From assembly GCF_030010235.1 (NCBI RefSeq), contig NZ_JASCRS010000001.1:496001-560000 (forward strand): a DNA stretch of 64,000 nt. Direction: 5' to 3'. This DNA comes from Leucobacter sp. UT-8R-CII-1-4. GTDB taxonomy: Bacteria; Actinomycetota; Actinomycetes; Actinomycetales; Microbacteriaceae. A model generated the notes under the pieces. It ran no database searches. It was not told where the DNA came from and saw only the letters and a program-made list of their open reading frames with translations. Shown here in pieces: positions 25,953 to 34,364 of this stretch (position 1 is the stretch's first letter; each line of letters begins with the position of its first letter). The position numbers and the translations under genes were made by a program.

Positions 25953-25958
25953 TAAGCT
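25953..25958 (+). promoter_or_regulatory. Probable -10 element of the leaderless nuclease gene
   Basis: TAAGCT ends 6 nt before the GTG start at 25965, with no ribosome site between. Confidence 0.5.
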
Positions 25959-25964
25959 AAATCG

Positions 25965-26576
25965 GTGCACAGTAGGTCTAAAAATCGCCGTCGGAAGCTC
26001 ACTCAGCGAGAGCTGATCGGGATCCTGGCAGTGCTTGCAGTCGTTGTTATTGGCACGATCTACTCATCACAACAGCAGGGCAACGACCGGCAGCCCGACT
26101 CTCCCGAAACAAGCATCAGCAGCTCAGACGGCAGCTACACAGGCGCGAGCGTCGATGATCCTGGCATGAGCGCAATCACGACGGTGTTTGATTCGGTGGT
26201 TGACGGCGACACTATTCGCACCGAAGCCGGCAAAGTTCGACTCATTGGCATTGACACCCCAGAGCGAGGTGAGTGCGGCTACAACGATGCAGCCGAACTC
26301 ATTCTTGAACACGTTGCTCCCGGCGAGAAAATCACATTGCTCTTGCCCGACGGCCAAAACAAGGCCGATAAATATGATCGCCTCATTCGATTTGTGATCA
26401 CCGCCGACGGCACAGACCTCAGCTTGCTGCAGTTACAGGCGGGCAATGCGGTCGCAAGATACGACTCATTTGACGGGTATCCTTCGCATCCGCATGAACG
26501 AGAATATCGAGCCGCGCAGTTGGCGACAGCTGGCACAGATCGCTCGGTGCAGACCACGACTTGCGCCGCACGCTAA
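25965..26576 (+). CDS. Membrane-anchored thermonuclease-like (SNase) nuclease
   Basis: A 203-residue protein with a basic N-terminus, one membrane helix (residues 16-34) and a staphylococcal-nuclease domain from about residue 68. VDGDTIRTEAGKVRLIGIDTPERGE and KYDRLIRFV supply Ca-binding Asp residues and the catalytic Arg/Glu pattern; NAVARYDSFDGYPSHP and REYRAAQ complete it. It probably degrades DNA or RNA outside the membrane. The start is GTG with a leaderless-type promoter. Standalone gene. Confidence 0.88.
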   Translation: MHSRSKNRRRKLTQRELIGILAVLAVVVIGTIYSSQQQGNDRQPDSPETSISSSDGSYTGASVDDPGMSAITTVFDSVVDGDTIRTEAGKVRLIGIDTPERGECGYNDAAELILEHVAPGEKITLLLPDGQNKADKYDRLIRFVITADGTDLSLLQLQAGNAVARYDSFDGYPSHPHEREYRAAQLATAGTDRSVQTTTCAAR

Positions 26577-26638
26577 CCGGATCGACGCCTCGCGGATCTT
26601 GAGAAATCGAACTAGCCGCGACCACACACTAGTTGCGC

Positions 26639-27091
26639 CTAGTTTTCGGCGATCCCGCAGGTCTCCACAATGTGCTGACGTGCCTCCGCCCACTCCGTGA
26701 GTGCCACCTGCAGTGTTCCTGTACCGTCCGCGTTGAGCGCGCCGGCACCGTCAAGCATGCCAACCGAGATGTCATGCAGCGATACCGCAGCGTCCGGGAA
26801 CACTTCAGCGACCTCGCCCTCAGCAAACTTTTGCGATTGGCTTTCGAATGCGTCGCTTACTGCCTCGGGCCTAATTTCGTTTCCGGCCGCTTCGGAGAGC
26901 GCCGGTTCAGCGAGCATCTCTTCAAGCAACAATTCTGCCTGCGTGCACGCTGCGGCCTGAAACTCCTCAGCGCTCGGCCCTTCAGACACCTCAGGTTCAA
27001 CAGCTGCGGGCGCCTCGGGTGCAGCTGCGGAACAACCGGCAAGCGTCAAGCTCAGCGCGGCAACAAGGGCGATTGAGGTGTAGAAACGCAT
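26639..27091 (-). CDS. Small Ala/Glu-rich lipoprotein of unknown function
   Basis: A 150-residue lipoprotein (signal ending LTLAGCSAA). The mature part begins with a Pro/Ala/Glu-rich linker and then helical sequence with two cysteines (AACTQAELL and VETCGIAE) near its ends that could pair. No family is recognised. The promoter looks leaderless: TAGGCT at 27098-27103 lies 6 nt before the ATG. It is monocistronic between the nuclease and the TSUP permease. Confidence 0.8.
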   Translation of the reverse strand: MRFYTSIALVAALSLTLAGCSAAAPEAPAAVEPEVSEGPSAEEFQAAACTQAELLLEEMLAEPALSEAAGNEIRPEAVSDAFESQSQKFAEGEVAEVFPDAAVSLHDISVGMLDGAGALNADGTGTLQVALTEWAEARQHIVETCGIAEN

Positions 27092-27097
27092 GGATCA

Positions 27098-27103
27098 AGC
27101 CTA
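27098..27103 (-). promoter_or_regulatory. Probable -10 element of a leaderless lipoprotein gene
   Basis: TAGGCT on the minus strand with exactly 6 nt to the ATG at 27091. Confidence 0.5.
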
Positions 27104-27124
27104 GCTTGCCGACTTTTTCGCGGG

Positions 27125-27934
27125 CTATTGCAGCAGCGGCACCACCATGGCAATCAGCACGAGCGCAAGCAGCGCAAGGTAAATCCACGCATGCGCTCTG
27201 TCATTCAGTCTCGGTGGCCGTCGGCGCAGCACGATGATCACCGGAATCGCGCCACAGAGCAGTAGTGCGGCGGCACCAAGATCAACGATGCCCACCGCAA
27301 AAATTGCGCCCGAGACCTGGGCCTGACTGCTGAGCAAAAATACCGCGCTTGCCGGCACGCTGATCGCAAGCGTGAGCGGGTTCGCCAGCGCCGCGGCATG
27401 CGCCATTGGCAGGCCGGAACGGCGCAGCATTGGTACGGTCATGACGCTGCCGCCGACTCCGAGAAACGAGGCGATGGCCCCAATTGGTGCCCCGAGCACG
27501 GTCGGAATCGCCACCCTTGTCGAGGTTGTAGGCGACCCATTCGCCGGCCGAATGAAACCGGGGCGCACACAACCGTCAACGATGGTGATGGCAACGTAGC
27601 AGACGAATCCCCAGGAGGCGACTTCGGCGGGCACACCGATCGCAAGGAGTGCGCCGAGCAGACCGCCTAGGGCAAGCAGTAAGAGCAGTGGCACCCGCTG
27701 CTTCAATCCCGTAAGAATGCTCCGAGGTGTTGCAGCGGTTGCGGTAATCGCGTTCACCACCATGACCACAGCCGAGGTTGCTACGGCGACGGTTCCAGCC
27801 GCACTGCCCACAGCTGCATCTGCCCAAAGAATCACGGGAACAGTTACAAATCCCCCACCAAACCCAAACATCACCGTGGTGATGCCCGTCAGTATTCCAA
27901 TCAATAACAGCACAATAATCGTCACTGAATCCAT
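27125..27934 (-). CDS. TSUP (TauE/SafE) family permease
   Basis: A 269-residue membrane protein with about eight helices in two repeats. The duplicated glycine motifs VMFGFGGGFVTVPVIL (first half) and SFLGVGGSVMTVPMLRRSG (second half) are diagnostic of the TauE/SafE family, which exports or imports sulfite, sulfonates, sulfoacetate and related anions. The start at 27934 is preferred, though an ATG nine codons upstream is possible. It is divergent from an AraC regulator, with their starts only 83 bp apart, suggesting control by it. Confidence 0.87.
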   Translation of the reverse strand: MDSVTIIVLLLIGILTGITTVMFGFGGGFVTVPVILWADAAVGSAAGTVAVATSAVVMVVNAITATAATPRSILTGLKQRVPLLLLLALGGLLGALLAIGVPAEVASWGFVCYVAITIVDGCVRPGFIRPANGSPTTSTRVAIPTVLGAPIGAIASFLGVGGSVMTVPMLRRSGLPMAHAAALANPLTLAISVPASAVFLLSSQAQVSGAIFAVGIVDLGAAALLLCGAIPVIIVLRRRPPRLNDRAHAWIYLALLALVLIAMVVPLLQ

Positions 27935-28004
27935 GCAAGTCGATCTTCGTAAAGCGAGCATTCGAATGTGGGCTATTCTTTATCGAATTTCAGCCACTTG
28001 GGCC

Positions 28005-28010
28005 TACAAT
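28005..28010 (+). promoter_or_regulatory. Probable -10 element of the leaderless AraC gene
   Basis: TACAAT lies 7 nt before a GTG at 28018. An overlapping ATG at 28009 is inside the -10 element and is therefore an unlikely start. Confidence 0.5.
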
Positions 28011-28017
28011 GTGTGGC

Positions 28018-28779
28018 GTGAGGCACGCCAAGCTCGATGACATTGATCACCTTCCGATTCCGGTGATCCCGCTCGCCACGGTGTACCCGGCAGGCTTCTT
28101 GCTGCGCTGGCATGAGCACCGTCGCGCCCAGTTTCTGTACGCGGCAACGGGCACCATGCTGGTTGAAACCGACGATGGTGCGTGGACTGTTCCCGGCGAA
28201 CGCGCCGTCATCATTCCGCCTCACACGCGTCACCAGGTTCGAATGCTCGATGTCGAAACGTCAAGCCTCTACATCGAGCCGAGTGCTATCGACTGGCCGC
28301 TTGACGCCTGCCGTGTCGTTGAGGTTGGGAGCCTGCTTCGGGAGCTACTTCTCGCCGCCTCACACATCGATCCTCGGGACGGCGTGACCGCAAGGGAAGC
28401 CGGCGTGCTCGATCTCATCATGCACGAGATCGCAACGCTCGCCGAGGTGCCCTTGCACGTTCCGATTCCCGCCGCGGCTCCGTTTGCGCAGCTGTGCCGC
28501 AGCTACCTGGCAGATCCCGATCTGAGTATCAGCAATAGTGACTGGGCGGCAACTTGCGGCATGAGTGAGCGCACCCTGAACCGCCAGTTCAAACTCTCCA
28601 CAGGCATGAGCCCGGCCGCGTGGCGGGCCCGAGCGAGACTACTCGCCGCGATCCCACTTTTGCGCCATCAAAACGTTTCCGAGGTTGCCGCACGGCTTGG
28701 TTACGCCACTCCCGCGGCGTTCTCGTATGCCTTCTCGCGCGCCTTCAATGTGGCTCCTTCCCGGCTGCATGCGCAGTAG
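28018..28779 (+). CDS. AraC family transcriptional regulator with cupin domain
   Basis: A 253-residue regulator: N-terminal cupin (RWHEHRRAQFLYAATGTMLV, VIIPPHTRHQVRML) and a C-terminal AraC helix-turn-helix pair (WAATCGMSERTLNRQFKLST and VSEVAARLGYATPAAFSYAF). The GTG start at 28018 is favoured by the leaderless promoter. It is divergent from the TSUP permease gene, its most likely target. The ligand is unknown. Confidence 0.87.
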   Translation: MRHAKLDDIDHLPIPVIPLATVYPAGFLLRWHEHRRAQFLYAATGTMLVETDDGAWTVPGERAVIIPPHTRHQVRMLDVETSSLYIEPSAIDWPLDACRVVEVGSLLRELLLAASHIDPRDGVTAREAGVLDLIMHEIATLAEVPLHVPIPAAAPFAQLCRSYLADPDLSISNSDWAATCGMSERTLNRQFKLSTGMSPAAWRARARLLAAIPLLRHQNVSEVAARLGYATPAAFSYAFSRAFNVAPSRLHAQ

Positions 28780-28832
28780 GGGGTTCGTTTAGCATCGACT
28801 GCCTAGCAAGTTGCGCCTTCTAGCGCGCTGGA

Positions 28833-29363
28833 TCACCCAGCCACACCCCGCTGCCGATTTCGGTGCCGTCGCACCGCATCTCGGTTGGCGCACAGCTGCG
28901 TGCAATAGCGCTGTTTCCCCGGCCGGCTGTGATCGATATATGGCTCCCCGCATTCGCTCAGGGCACAGCGCCCCAAACGGTGAATGCCGTGCGCAGCAAG
29001 ATGTTCTGCGAGGGCAACGGTGGTGGCTGCGGCAAGTGCTTCGGCCAGGCTTGCCCGTTCTGGGCGGTAATGCAGGTGCCAGCCGCTTCCGTCGTGGTTG
29101 GTCATCGATGGCACGCTCGCGTAACGCAACAGCATCGCGTTGATCAGGCGAGCTCGGTCAGACTCTTCACTCACACCTATGAGTTTTCGCCAGTCCGCGA
29201 GATAGCGATCGATCAATTCACCGTCGTTTTGCCCCGGAGGGTCTTCAATGGGCATACCAGCGGCGATCCAACGCGCCTCAAGATCGCCGTTTGCCCCTGG
29301 CGGGTTGCGCAATAGCCCAATGGTCAGATCGAGCAGAATTTGACTGTAAGGGTTTACTCGCAC
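28833..29363 (-). CDS. CGNR zinc-finger (ABATE-type) regulator
   Basis: A 176-residue protein with a C-terminal CGNR zinc finger: CALSECGEPYIDHSRPGKQR then YCTQLCANRDAVRRHR give four cysteines and the CxNRxxxRxHR helix. The N-terminal part corresponds to the ABATE ligand-binding region. Such proteins are predicted stress-responsive transcription factors. The start is GTG without a ribosome site. It is divergent from an efflux pump gene with 26 bp between starts, so it is a likely regulator of that pump. Confidence 0.85.
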   Translation of the reverse strand: MRVNPYSQILLDLTIGLLRNPPGANGDLEARWIAAGMPIEDPPGQNDGELIDRYLADWRKLIGVSEESDRARLINAMLLRYASVPSMTNHDGSGWHLHYRPERASLAEALAAATTVALAEHLAAHGIHRLGRCALSECGEPYIDHSRPGKQRYCTQLCANRDAVRRHRNRQRGVAG

Positions 29364-29389
29364 AAGACCATTACAGCACAGTAGGTCTT

Positions 29390-30823
29390 ATGACCAGCCA
29401 CGAGCAAACACGCCGGACAAACGCACCGCACACCGCCAGCGATTCCTGGTGGCCACTGATCGCGTGCTCGCTCGGCACCTTTTTGCTCTTGCTGTACACC
29501 TCGATCGCGACGGTAGCCCTGCCCGATATTGGTACCGGACTCGCTGCCAGCTACACACAGTTGCAATGGGTCGTCGACATCTACACACTCGCGCTTGCCG
29601 GTTTGTTACTCGGTGCAGGATCGATCGGTGACGCCTTCGGTGCACGCCTGGTGTACCTGATAGGCATTGCGGTGTTCACCGCCGCAACTCTTGCCGCCGG
29701 CCTCGCCCAGACCCCCGAGTGGCTGATCGCGGCGCGTGGCGCGCAGGGAGTGGCCGGTGCCGCAATGTTCGCCACCATTCCAGCGCTCATTGCGCGGGCC
29801 TACCCCGAACCCGCACGCCGAGCCATCGCCTTTGCCGTGTGGGGCGCAGTTGCCGGAGCAGCTTCGGCCGTTGGCACTGTTGCTGGCGGAGTGCTCACCC
29901 AATTTATGGGCTGGCAGTGGTTGTTTCTTGGCGCAGTTCCACTGTGTCTCTTTTCACTGCTGCTCATCGCAAAGACACTACCGAGCGAGGGCCCCGAAAC
30001 ACGCTCTACCGCTACCGCCAAATCGCTCGATTGGCCAGGCATGGCCACGGTCTCAATTGCGATGGCGAGTTGCGTGTACGCGGTGATATCTGCGAGCGAA
30101 GTTGGCTGGGGATCACCTCGCACACTGGCCGCATTTGCAATGAGCGCTGTGGCCTGGTGCGGGTTCGCGTTTGTCGAGCGGGGTGCGCGCTCACCGATTT
30201 TGCCCGGCACACTTTTGCGATCCGCGTCATTCCTGATGGTTTTGCTGACAGCTTTCGCCTACTATTTCGCAGCATTTGGTGCGCTTCCGGCACTCGCGCT
30301 TTGGTTGCACCATCAGCTCGGAGTTGATGCGATGACTGTCTCGTTGATCCTGGTCAGTCAATTGCTGGTCTTTATTGTCGCTTCTGCTCTGCTCAGCCAC
30401 CGTTTCACCCAGCGATCTATCGCGTGGCGACTTGGCGCTCCCCTACTACTGATCGGGCTAGGCGCTGCGAGCGGGTTTGCTGCGAATGGCTGGAACGACT
30501 GGTGGGCACTGCTTCCGTTCTTATTGCTCAGCGGCGTTGGTGCCGGGCTCATCTCACCAGCGCTGCCGCAGCTCGCGCTCGACTCTGCACCGAGCGGCTA
30601 TGCGGCCGCGGCTTCGAGCGCGCCAAACGCGGCTCGGCAGCTTGGACTCGCGCTCGGCGTGGCAGTATGCGGAGTGCTCGCGCGCGATGGCAGTAGCGGC
30701 GCTCTCGGCAGCGCGCTTCTGAGCTGCGCTGCTATCGCGGTGTGCGCTGGCATAGCTGTGTGCTTCGTTGGCGCGCGTGGCGGCAAGCAAGCTGGCGCGC
30801 TGGATCAGCCCAGACTCGCCTGA
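29390..30823 (+). CDS. DHA2-type MFS drug efflux transporter
   Basis: A 477-residue major-facilitator protein with 14 predicted helices. TSIATVALPDIGTGL, QWVVDIYTLALAGLLLGAGS and the motif A-like GDAFGARLVYLIGI are typical of the DHA2 family (QacA/EmrB-like proton-driven exporters). Start at 29390, no ribosome site. It is divergent from the CGNR regulator and followed by a terminator and a second DHA2 gene. Substrate unknown, probably a hydrophobic or cationic toxin. Confidence 0.88.
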   Translation: MTSHEQTRRTNAPHTASDSWWPLIACSLGTFLLLLYTSIATVALPDIGTGLAASYTQLQWVVDIYTLALAGLLLGAGSIGDAFGARLVYLIGIAVFTAATLAAGLAQTPEWLIAARGAQGVAGAAMFATIPALIARAYPEPARRAIAFAVWGAVAGAASAVGTVAGGVLTQFMGWQWLFLGAVPLCLFSLLLIAKTLPSEGPETRSTATAKSLDWPGMATVSIAMASCVYAVISASEVGWGSPRTLAAFAMSAVAWCGFAFVERGARSPILPGTLLRSASFLMVLLTAFAYYFAAFGALPALALWLHHQLGVDAMTVSLILVSQLLVFIVASALLSHRFTQRSIAWRLGAPLLLIGLGAASGFAANGWNDWWALLPFLLLSGVGAGLISPALPQLALDSAPSGYAAAASSAPNAARQLGLALGVAVCGVLARDGSSGALGSALLSCAAIAVCAGIAVCFVGARGGKQAGALDQPRLA

Positions 30824-30917
30824 TACGATCCCAGCATGAGCAGAGGCATGGGACTGGGCGCGCGTTGCCGCGACCGCAGACCGCACGGCCTCGTCTGGAT
30901 CTCAAGAGCCTAGTTGG

Positions 30918-30935
30918 GCTCGCATCACTGCGAGC
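30918..30935 (+). terminator. Terminator between the two MFS genes
   Basis: Perfect 7-bp stem GCTCGCA (30918-30924) and TGCGAGC (30929-30935) with a TCAC loop, followed by ATGCTTTTCT. Confidence 0.6.
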
Positions 30936-31013
30936 ATGCTTTTCTAGTTCTTGCTGGCCGCCCGCTGTGAAATCAGCTGGGCGTTGCCCGCTCAGCATTT
31001 GAGGTCTCTTTTT

Positions 31014-32399
31014 ATGTCCGCATACTCGGACGCAGGCGCAAGCCTGCCCATTCGTCGTTTCTGGGCACCGATAGCTGCAATCGGTCTTGCTCAATTTCTT
31101 GTGATCATGAACAACGCGATGATCAACATCGCACTGCCAAGCCTTGCCACCGAGCTTGCCTTCGCACCCCAAAACGAATCCTGGATCGTCACGATTTACC
31201 TCCTAGCCTTCGGATCTCTGCTGCTCCTCGGCGGCAAAGTGGCAGATGCGCTCGGGCATAGACGGGTACTCATCACCGGTCTCATCATTACTGCAGTAGC
31301 TGCCATTGGCGCAGGCTTTGCAGACAGTTCAGGGTTCTTTCTCTTTTGGCGAGGCCTGCAGGGAGCTGCCGCGGCCTTTGTGTCGCCCGCCGCTGTAGCC
31401 CTCATCTCAACGGTGTTTGCGGAGCCGATGCAGCGCGCAAAGGCTTTTGGCGTGTACGGCGCGGTGACCGGGGCCGGTGGGGGCGTCGGACTGATTGTTG
31501 GCGGAGCCCTGACCAACGCGCTCTCGTGGCGCTGGGTGATGTTCGTCTCTGCCCCAATCGCGCTTGTCGCCGTAATCGGTGCTGCTCTCGCGTTGCCGCA
31601 ATCGAAAAAACGGCAGCATCAGAGCATACGACCGTTCAGCGTATTGTTGGTGATTGTTGCGCTTGGCGCATTGCTGTTCGCGATCACCAGGGTCGGGGTT
31701 TCAGGCGTGTCCGAAATAACACTCGCGCTTTCCGTGGGCCTACTCAGCTGCCTTGCACTGTATGCGCTTGAACGACGCGCTCACGAGCCCCTCGTTCCTC
31801 AGGGCATATTTGACTCGCCGCTGCGCTGCCTCGGCTTGATTACCGTCGGCAGTGGCGCACTCGGACTTACCGGAGTGTTTGTGGTGCTGAGTCAGCAGAT
31901 GCAGCAGTACGGCATGACACCCCTCGAAGCCGGGCTCGCCACCTTGCCTTACCCGCTGGGAATGGTACTTGGCGCACAATTCGCGCCCCGACTCATCGCA
32001 AGATTTACCGCGCAGAAAGTAGCGGTTACGGGCCTCGGCCTCTCAGCGATCGGCGTGCTACCGCTCGCCTTCTCGGGGATCGCTCCCTACACCGCTGTGA
32101 CGCTTCCCGCGCTCGTGCTGCTCAGCTTCGCCATCGCTCCAGCGTTTGTTGCCGGCACCCAGTTGGCGATGGCTCATCTTGCTGACGAACACACCGGCAT
32201 CGCGGGAGCGCTGCTCAATGCGGCCTCCGAGATAGGCGGCGCCATTGGTGTGGCCGCGATGGGTGCCACGGGAATGGTGACTGCGCTGATGACCGGCAGC
32301 AACGCACCGGTATACGGAGCCGCAATGTGCACTGCGGCTGTGCTTCTCGCCGCTGGATCACTCATCGGTGTACGAGTGATCCAGCGGCGAAGGAGATAA
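31014..32399 (+). CDS. Second DHA2-type MFS drug efflux transporter
   Basis: A 461-residue exporter, 14 predicted helices, with NNAMINIALPSLATEL, ESWIVTIYLLAFGSLLLLGG and GGKVADALGHRRVLI (motif A), and motif C-like GAVTGAGGGVGLIVGGALT. It is a distant paralogue of the preceding transporter. The ATG at 31014 is preceded by GAGGT at 8-12 nt. The last codons contain a perfect 17-bp inverted repeat, and its TAA stop directly abuts the stop of the convergent wall protein gene with no base between. Confidence 0.88.
   Translation: MSAYSDAGASLPIRRFWAPIAAIGLAQFLVIMNNAMINIALPSLATELAFAPQNESWIVTIYLLAFGSLLLLGGKVADALGHRRVLITGLIITAVAAIGAGFADSSGFFLFWRGLQGAAAAFVSPAAVALISTVFAEPMQRAKAFGVYGAVTGAGGGVGLIVGGALTNALSWRWVMFVSAPIALVAVIGAALALPQSKKRQHQSIRPFSVLLVIVALGALLFAITRVGVSGVSEITLALSVGLLSCLALYALERRAHEPLVPQGIFDSPLRCLGLITVGSGALGLTGVFVVLSQQMQQYGMTPLEAGLATLPYPLGMVLGAQFAPRLIARFTAQKVAVTGLGLSAIGVLPLAFSGIAPYTAVTLPALVLLSFAIAPAFVAGTQLAMAHLADEHTGIAGALLNAASEIGGAIGVAAMGATGMVTALMTGSNAPVYGAAMCTAAVLLAAGSLIGVRVIQRRRR
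32347..32390. terminator. Perfect 17-bp inverted repeat inside the MFS gene end
   Basis: Arms 32347-32363 and 32374-32390 (core GCCGCTGGATCACTC) are exactly complementary, loop 10 nt. It is read as codons of the transporter's tail and probably also acts as a terminator for two convergent genes that have no intergenic space. Each arm carries one CGCTGGATC motif. Confidence 0.6.
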
Positions 32400-34154
32400 C
32401 TAGCGAGTCAGCTGTCGCCGCCTGCTGACCAGCAGGCCAGCTGCACCTAGCGCGAGCAGAGCTGCTGCGATACCCGCTGCCGGACCCCACTCATTCCCAC
32501 CGGTGTTCGGCAGCGGAGTCGTGGTTGGCGGTGTGACCGGAGGCACAACCGAGGAGTCAGTAACCTTCAAATGGAAAAGCTTCGAATCGCTTAGGCCCTC
32601 TTCGTCGGTCACAGTCACCGTGAACTCGTAGTCACCTGCTTTTGACACAGTGCCAGTGATCCAACCGCTGCTTGCGTTGATCTGAAGGCCTGCAGGGATA
32701 TCTGCGCTCTCCCAGGACAATTCAGATTGCCCGGTCGCGGTAATAAGTTCTGGCTCATAATTTTGCCCCGCGATTCCGTTTGGCAGGTCATCGGCACGGG
32801 TAATCTTCGGCCCCTGCAGAAGGCTCATCCGTGCACTTGACGAGTTCTGCTCGCCCCAAAACGCATCAAGGAAGTGGCGACGATATTCAAGCTGAGCATT
32901 CTCTTCACTCGCGGTGAGCGTCAGGGTCGGACCGTCTGCGCCTGCAATGTCGGTCCAGTTGGTACCGTCAGCCGACGACTGCCAGATTGAGCCGAAGAGT
33001 CGATCAGGATTGAACGATCGGCCGAAGGGATCGAAGTCTGTCGGGTCAGCCATCGCAAGCCCTTCGGCAGCAGCGGTGAAACTCACGCTATCGCCGACTT
33101 TGACTCGGCTAACCGATTCCGGTGCGTCGATCTTTGGAGTGTTGACGAAACTGACTCGCTGAATTTCCGCGTCGAAGAACACAAGACCACCGTCGCTCGG
33201 CAAGAGGTACGGTGTCACTACTTTGAATCCGCCCGCTCTCGCTCCACGGAGCGATGCGTCTGAGAGGGTTCCGCCAACCATCGGGCTACTGCCCGAAACA
33301 TACCAATTCTTGTCACCGTTGATATAGGTGTCCTCTGAATAGGCTTCTACGCCGAGTGCCGCAGGGAAATCGCTTGCTCCGGAAGCCCAGTTCACGTTTA
33401 CAAGCGTTTCATAGTCGTCAGAATAGCGTCCCCACAGTGACGTTCCAGAAGAATCGAAAGCTACGGGCTCGAAGGAGTTATCTTCGCTGCCCTGGATCGT
33501 GCCAAGTGGTTGGCCGTCTTGCATGTTCACGATGACGGTGGTCGGATTGTATGGATCGCTCGGCACTACGTAGCTTTCAAAGTAAAGCATTCCGTCTGCG
33601 GTGACTCCGCGTGCACCCCAGCTTGAGCTTTCCTCGGGGCGGATTTCAGACTGTTTTGTTGGGGTAGCCCCGTCAAAGGTCCAGAATTCGCCGTCTTCAG
33701 AGATCGCTTTGACCTCGCCGTTGCTGTCGGCAACCAGGTGTCCGAGGTATGGCCAACTACTTGAATCATCTTCAAAAGTCGCTACCTGGTCGGTGCCGAG
33801 CTCGAATAGCGAGTATCCGCCGCTGCCAGCAACGGCGAACATCTTGCCTACCGCAACTGTGGGTCGCAACACATTGTATGGAATATGGTCTGCTACGGGG
33901 GCACTCTGAGCTGTAATTTCGCGAGTGGCAAGGTCGATCGTCGCGCTCGAACCACCTGAGGTGCCGAGCACGAACATCGTCGTCGCGTCGGCGGAGATAA
34001 CGATCGCTGATGGGTACTGAAGCCCTTCTACGGTTTCTACGAGTGGCACGTTGCCATCGCTCACTACCGCCGAGGCTGGCGCCACAGCTACACCAAGTAC
34101 CAGGGCACCGACCGCGACAGAAGTACCGGCCAGTTTCGTCATTCGAGCGCGCAA
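32400..34154 (-). CDS. LPXTG-anchored surface protein with Ig-like domain
   Basis: A 584-residue secreted protein: signal peptide (VGALVLGVAVAPASA), a long beta-propeller-like body with repeated short strands (residues about 35-330), an Ig-like putative He_PIG domain (PNGIAGQNYEPELITATG, GLQINASSGWITGTV, about 450-530), then a Pro/Thr linker and the sortase signal LPNTG at 548-552, a hydrophobic helix and an RRR tail. A sortase would attach it to peptidoglycan. The start is probably TTG at 34154, because AGGAG lies 5 nt upstream; ATG at 34142 lacks a site. Function unknown, perhaps adhesion. Confidence 0.85.
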   Translation of the reverse strand: MRARMTKLAGTSVAVGALVLGVAVAPASAVVSDGNVPLVETVEGLQYPSAIVISADATTMFVLGTSGGSSATIDLATREITAQSAPVADHIPYNVLRPTVAVGKMFAVAGSGGYSLFELGTDQVATFEDDSSSWPYLGHLVADSNGEVKAISEDGEFWTFDGATPTKQSEIRPEESSSWGARGVTADGMLYFESYVVPSDPYNPTTVIVNMQDGQPLGTIQGSEDNSFEPVAFDSSGTSLWGRYSDDYETLVNVNWASGASDFPAALGVEAYSEDTYINGDKNWYVSGSSPMVGGTLSDASLRGARAGGFKVVTPYLLPSDGGLVFFDAEIQRVSFVNTPKIDAPESVSRVKVGDSVSFTAAAEGLAMADPTDFDPFGRSFNPDRLFGSIWQSSADGTNWTDIAGADGPTLTLTASEENAQLEYRRHFLDAFWGEQNSSSARMSLLQGPKITRADDLPNGIAGQNYEPELITATGQSELSWESADIPAGLQINASSGWITGTVSKAGDYEFTVTVTDEEGLSDSKLFHLKVTDSSVVPPVTPPTTTPLPNTGGNEWGPAAGIAAALLALGAAGLLVSRRRQLTR

Positions 34155-34297
34155 GAGATCTCCTCATCACCGTGGGCATTCAAGCTCAGACTATGCAGCG
34201 GGATCAACGCGGGTCAATAGTTTGCGATCAATTGCGTGAAATATCACATTCCGCGCAGAATCCCTCTAAGCCCCATAGCCCTGAACGGTGAAACACA

Positions 34298-34332
34298 AAA
34301 CCGCGCCACCCGGCAACTGGGCAACGCGGTTT
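34298..34332 (-). terminator. Terminator of the siderophore-binding protein gene
   Basis: AAACCGCG (34298-34305) pairs with CGCGGTTT (34325-34332), with further inner pairing; on the minus strand it is followed by TTGTGTTTC. Confidence 0.7.
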
Positions 34333-34364
34333 CGCGGCAGATGAACGCTCAGAGAGCGCGGAGA

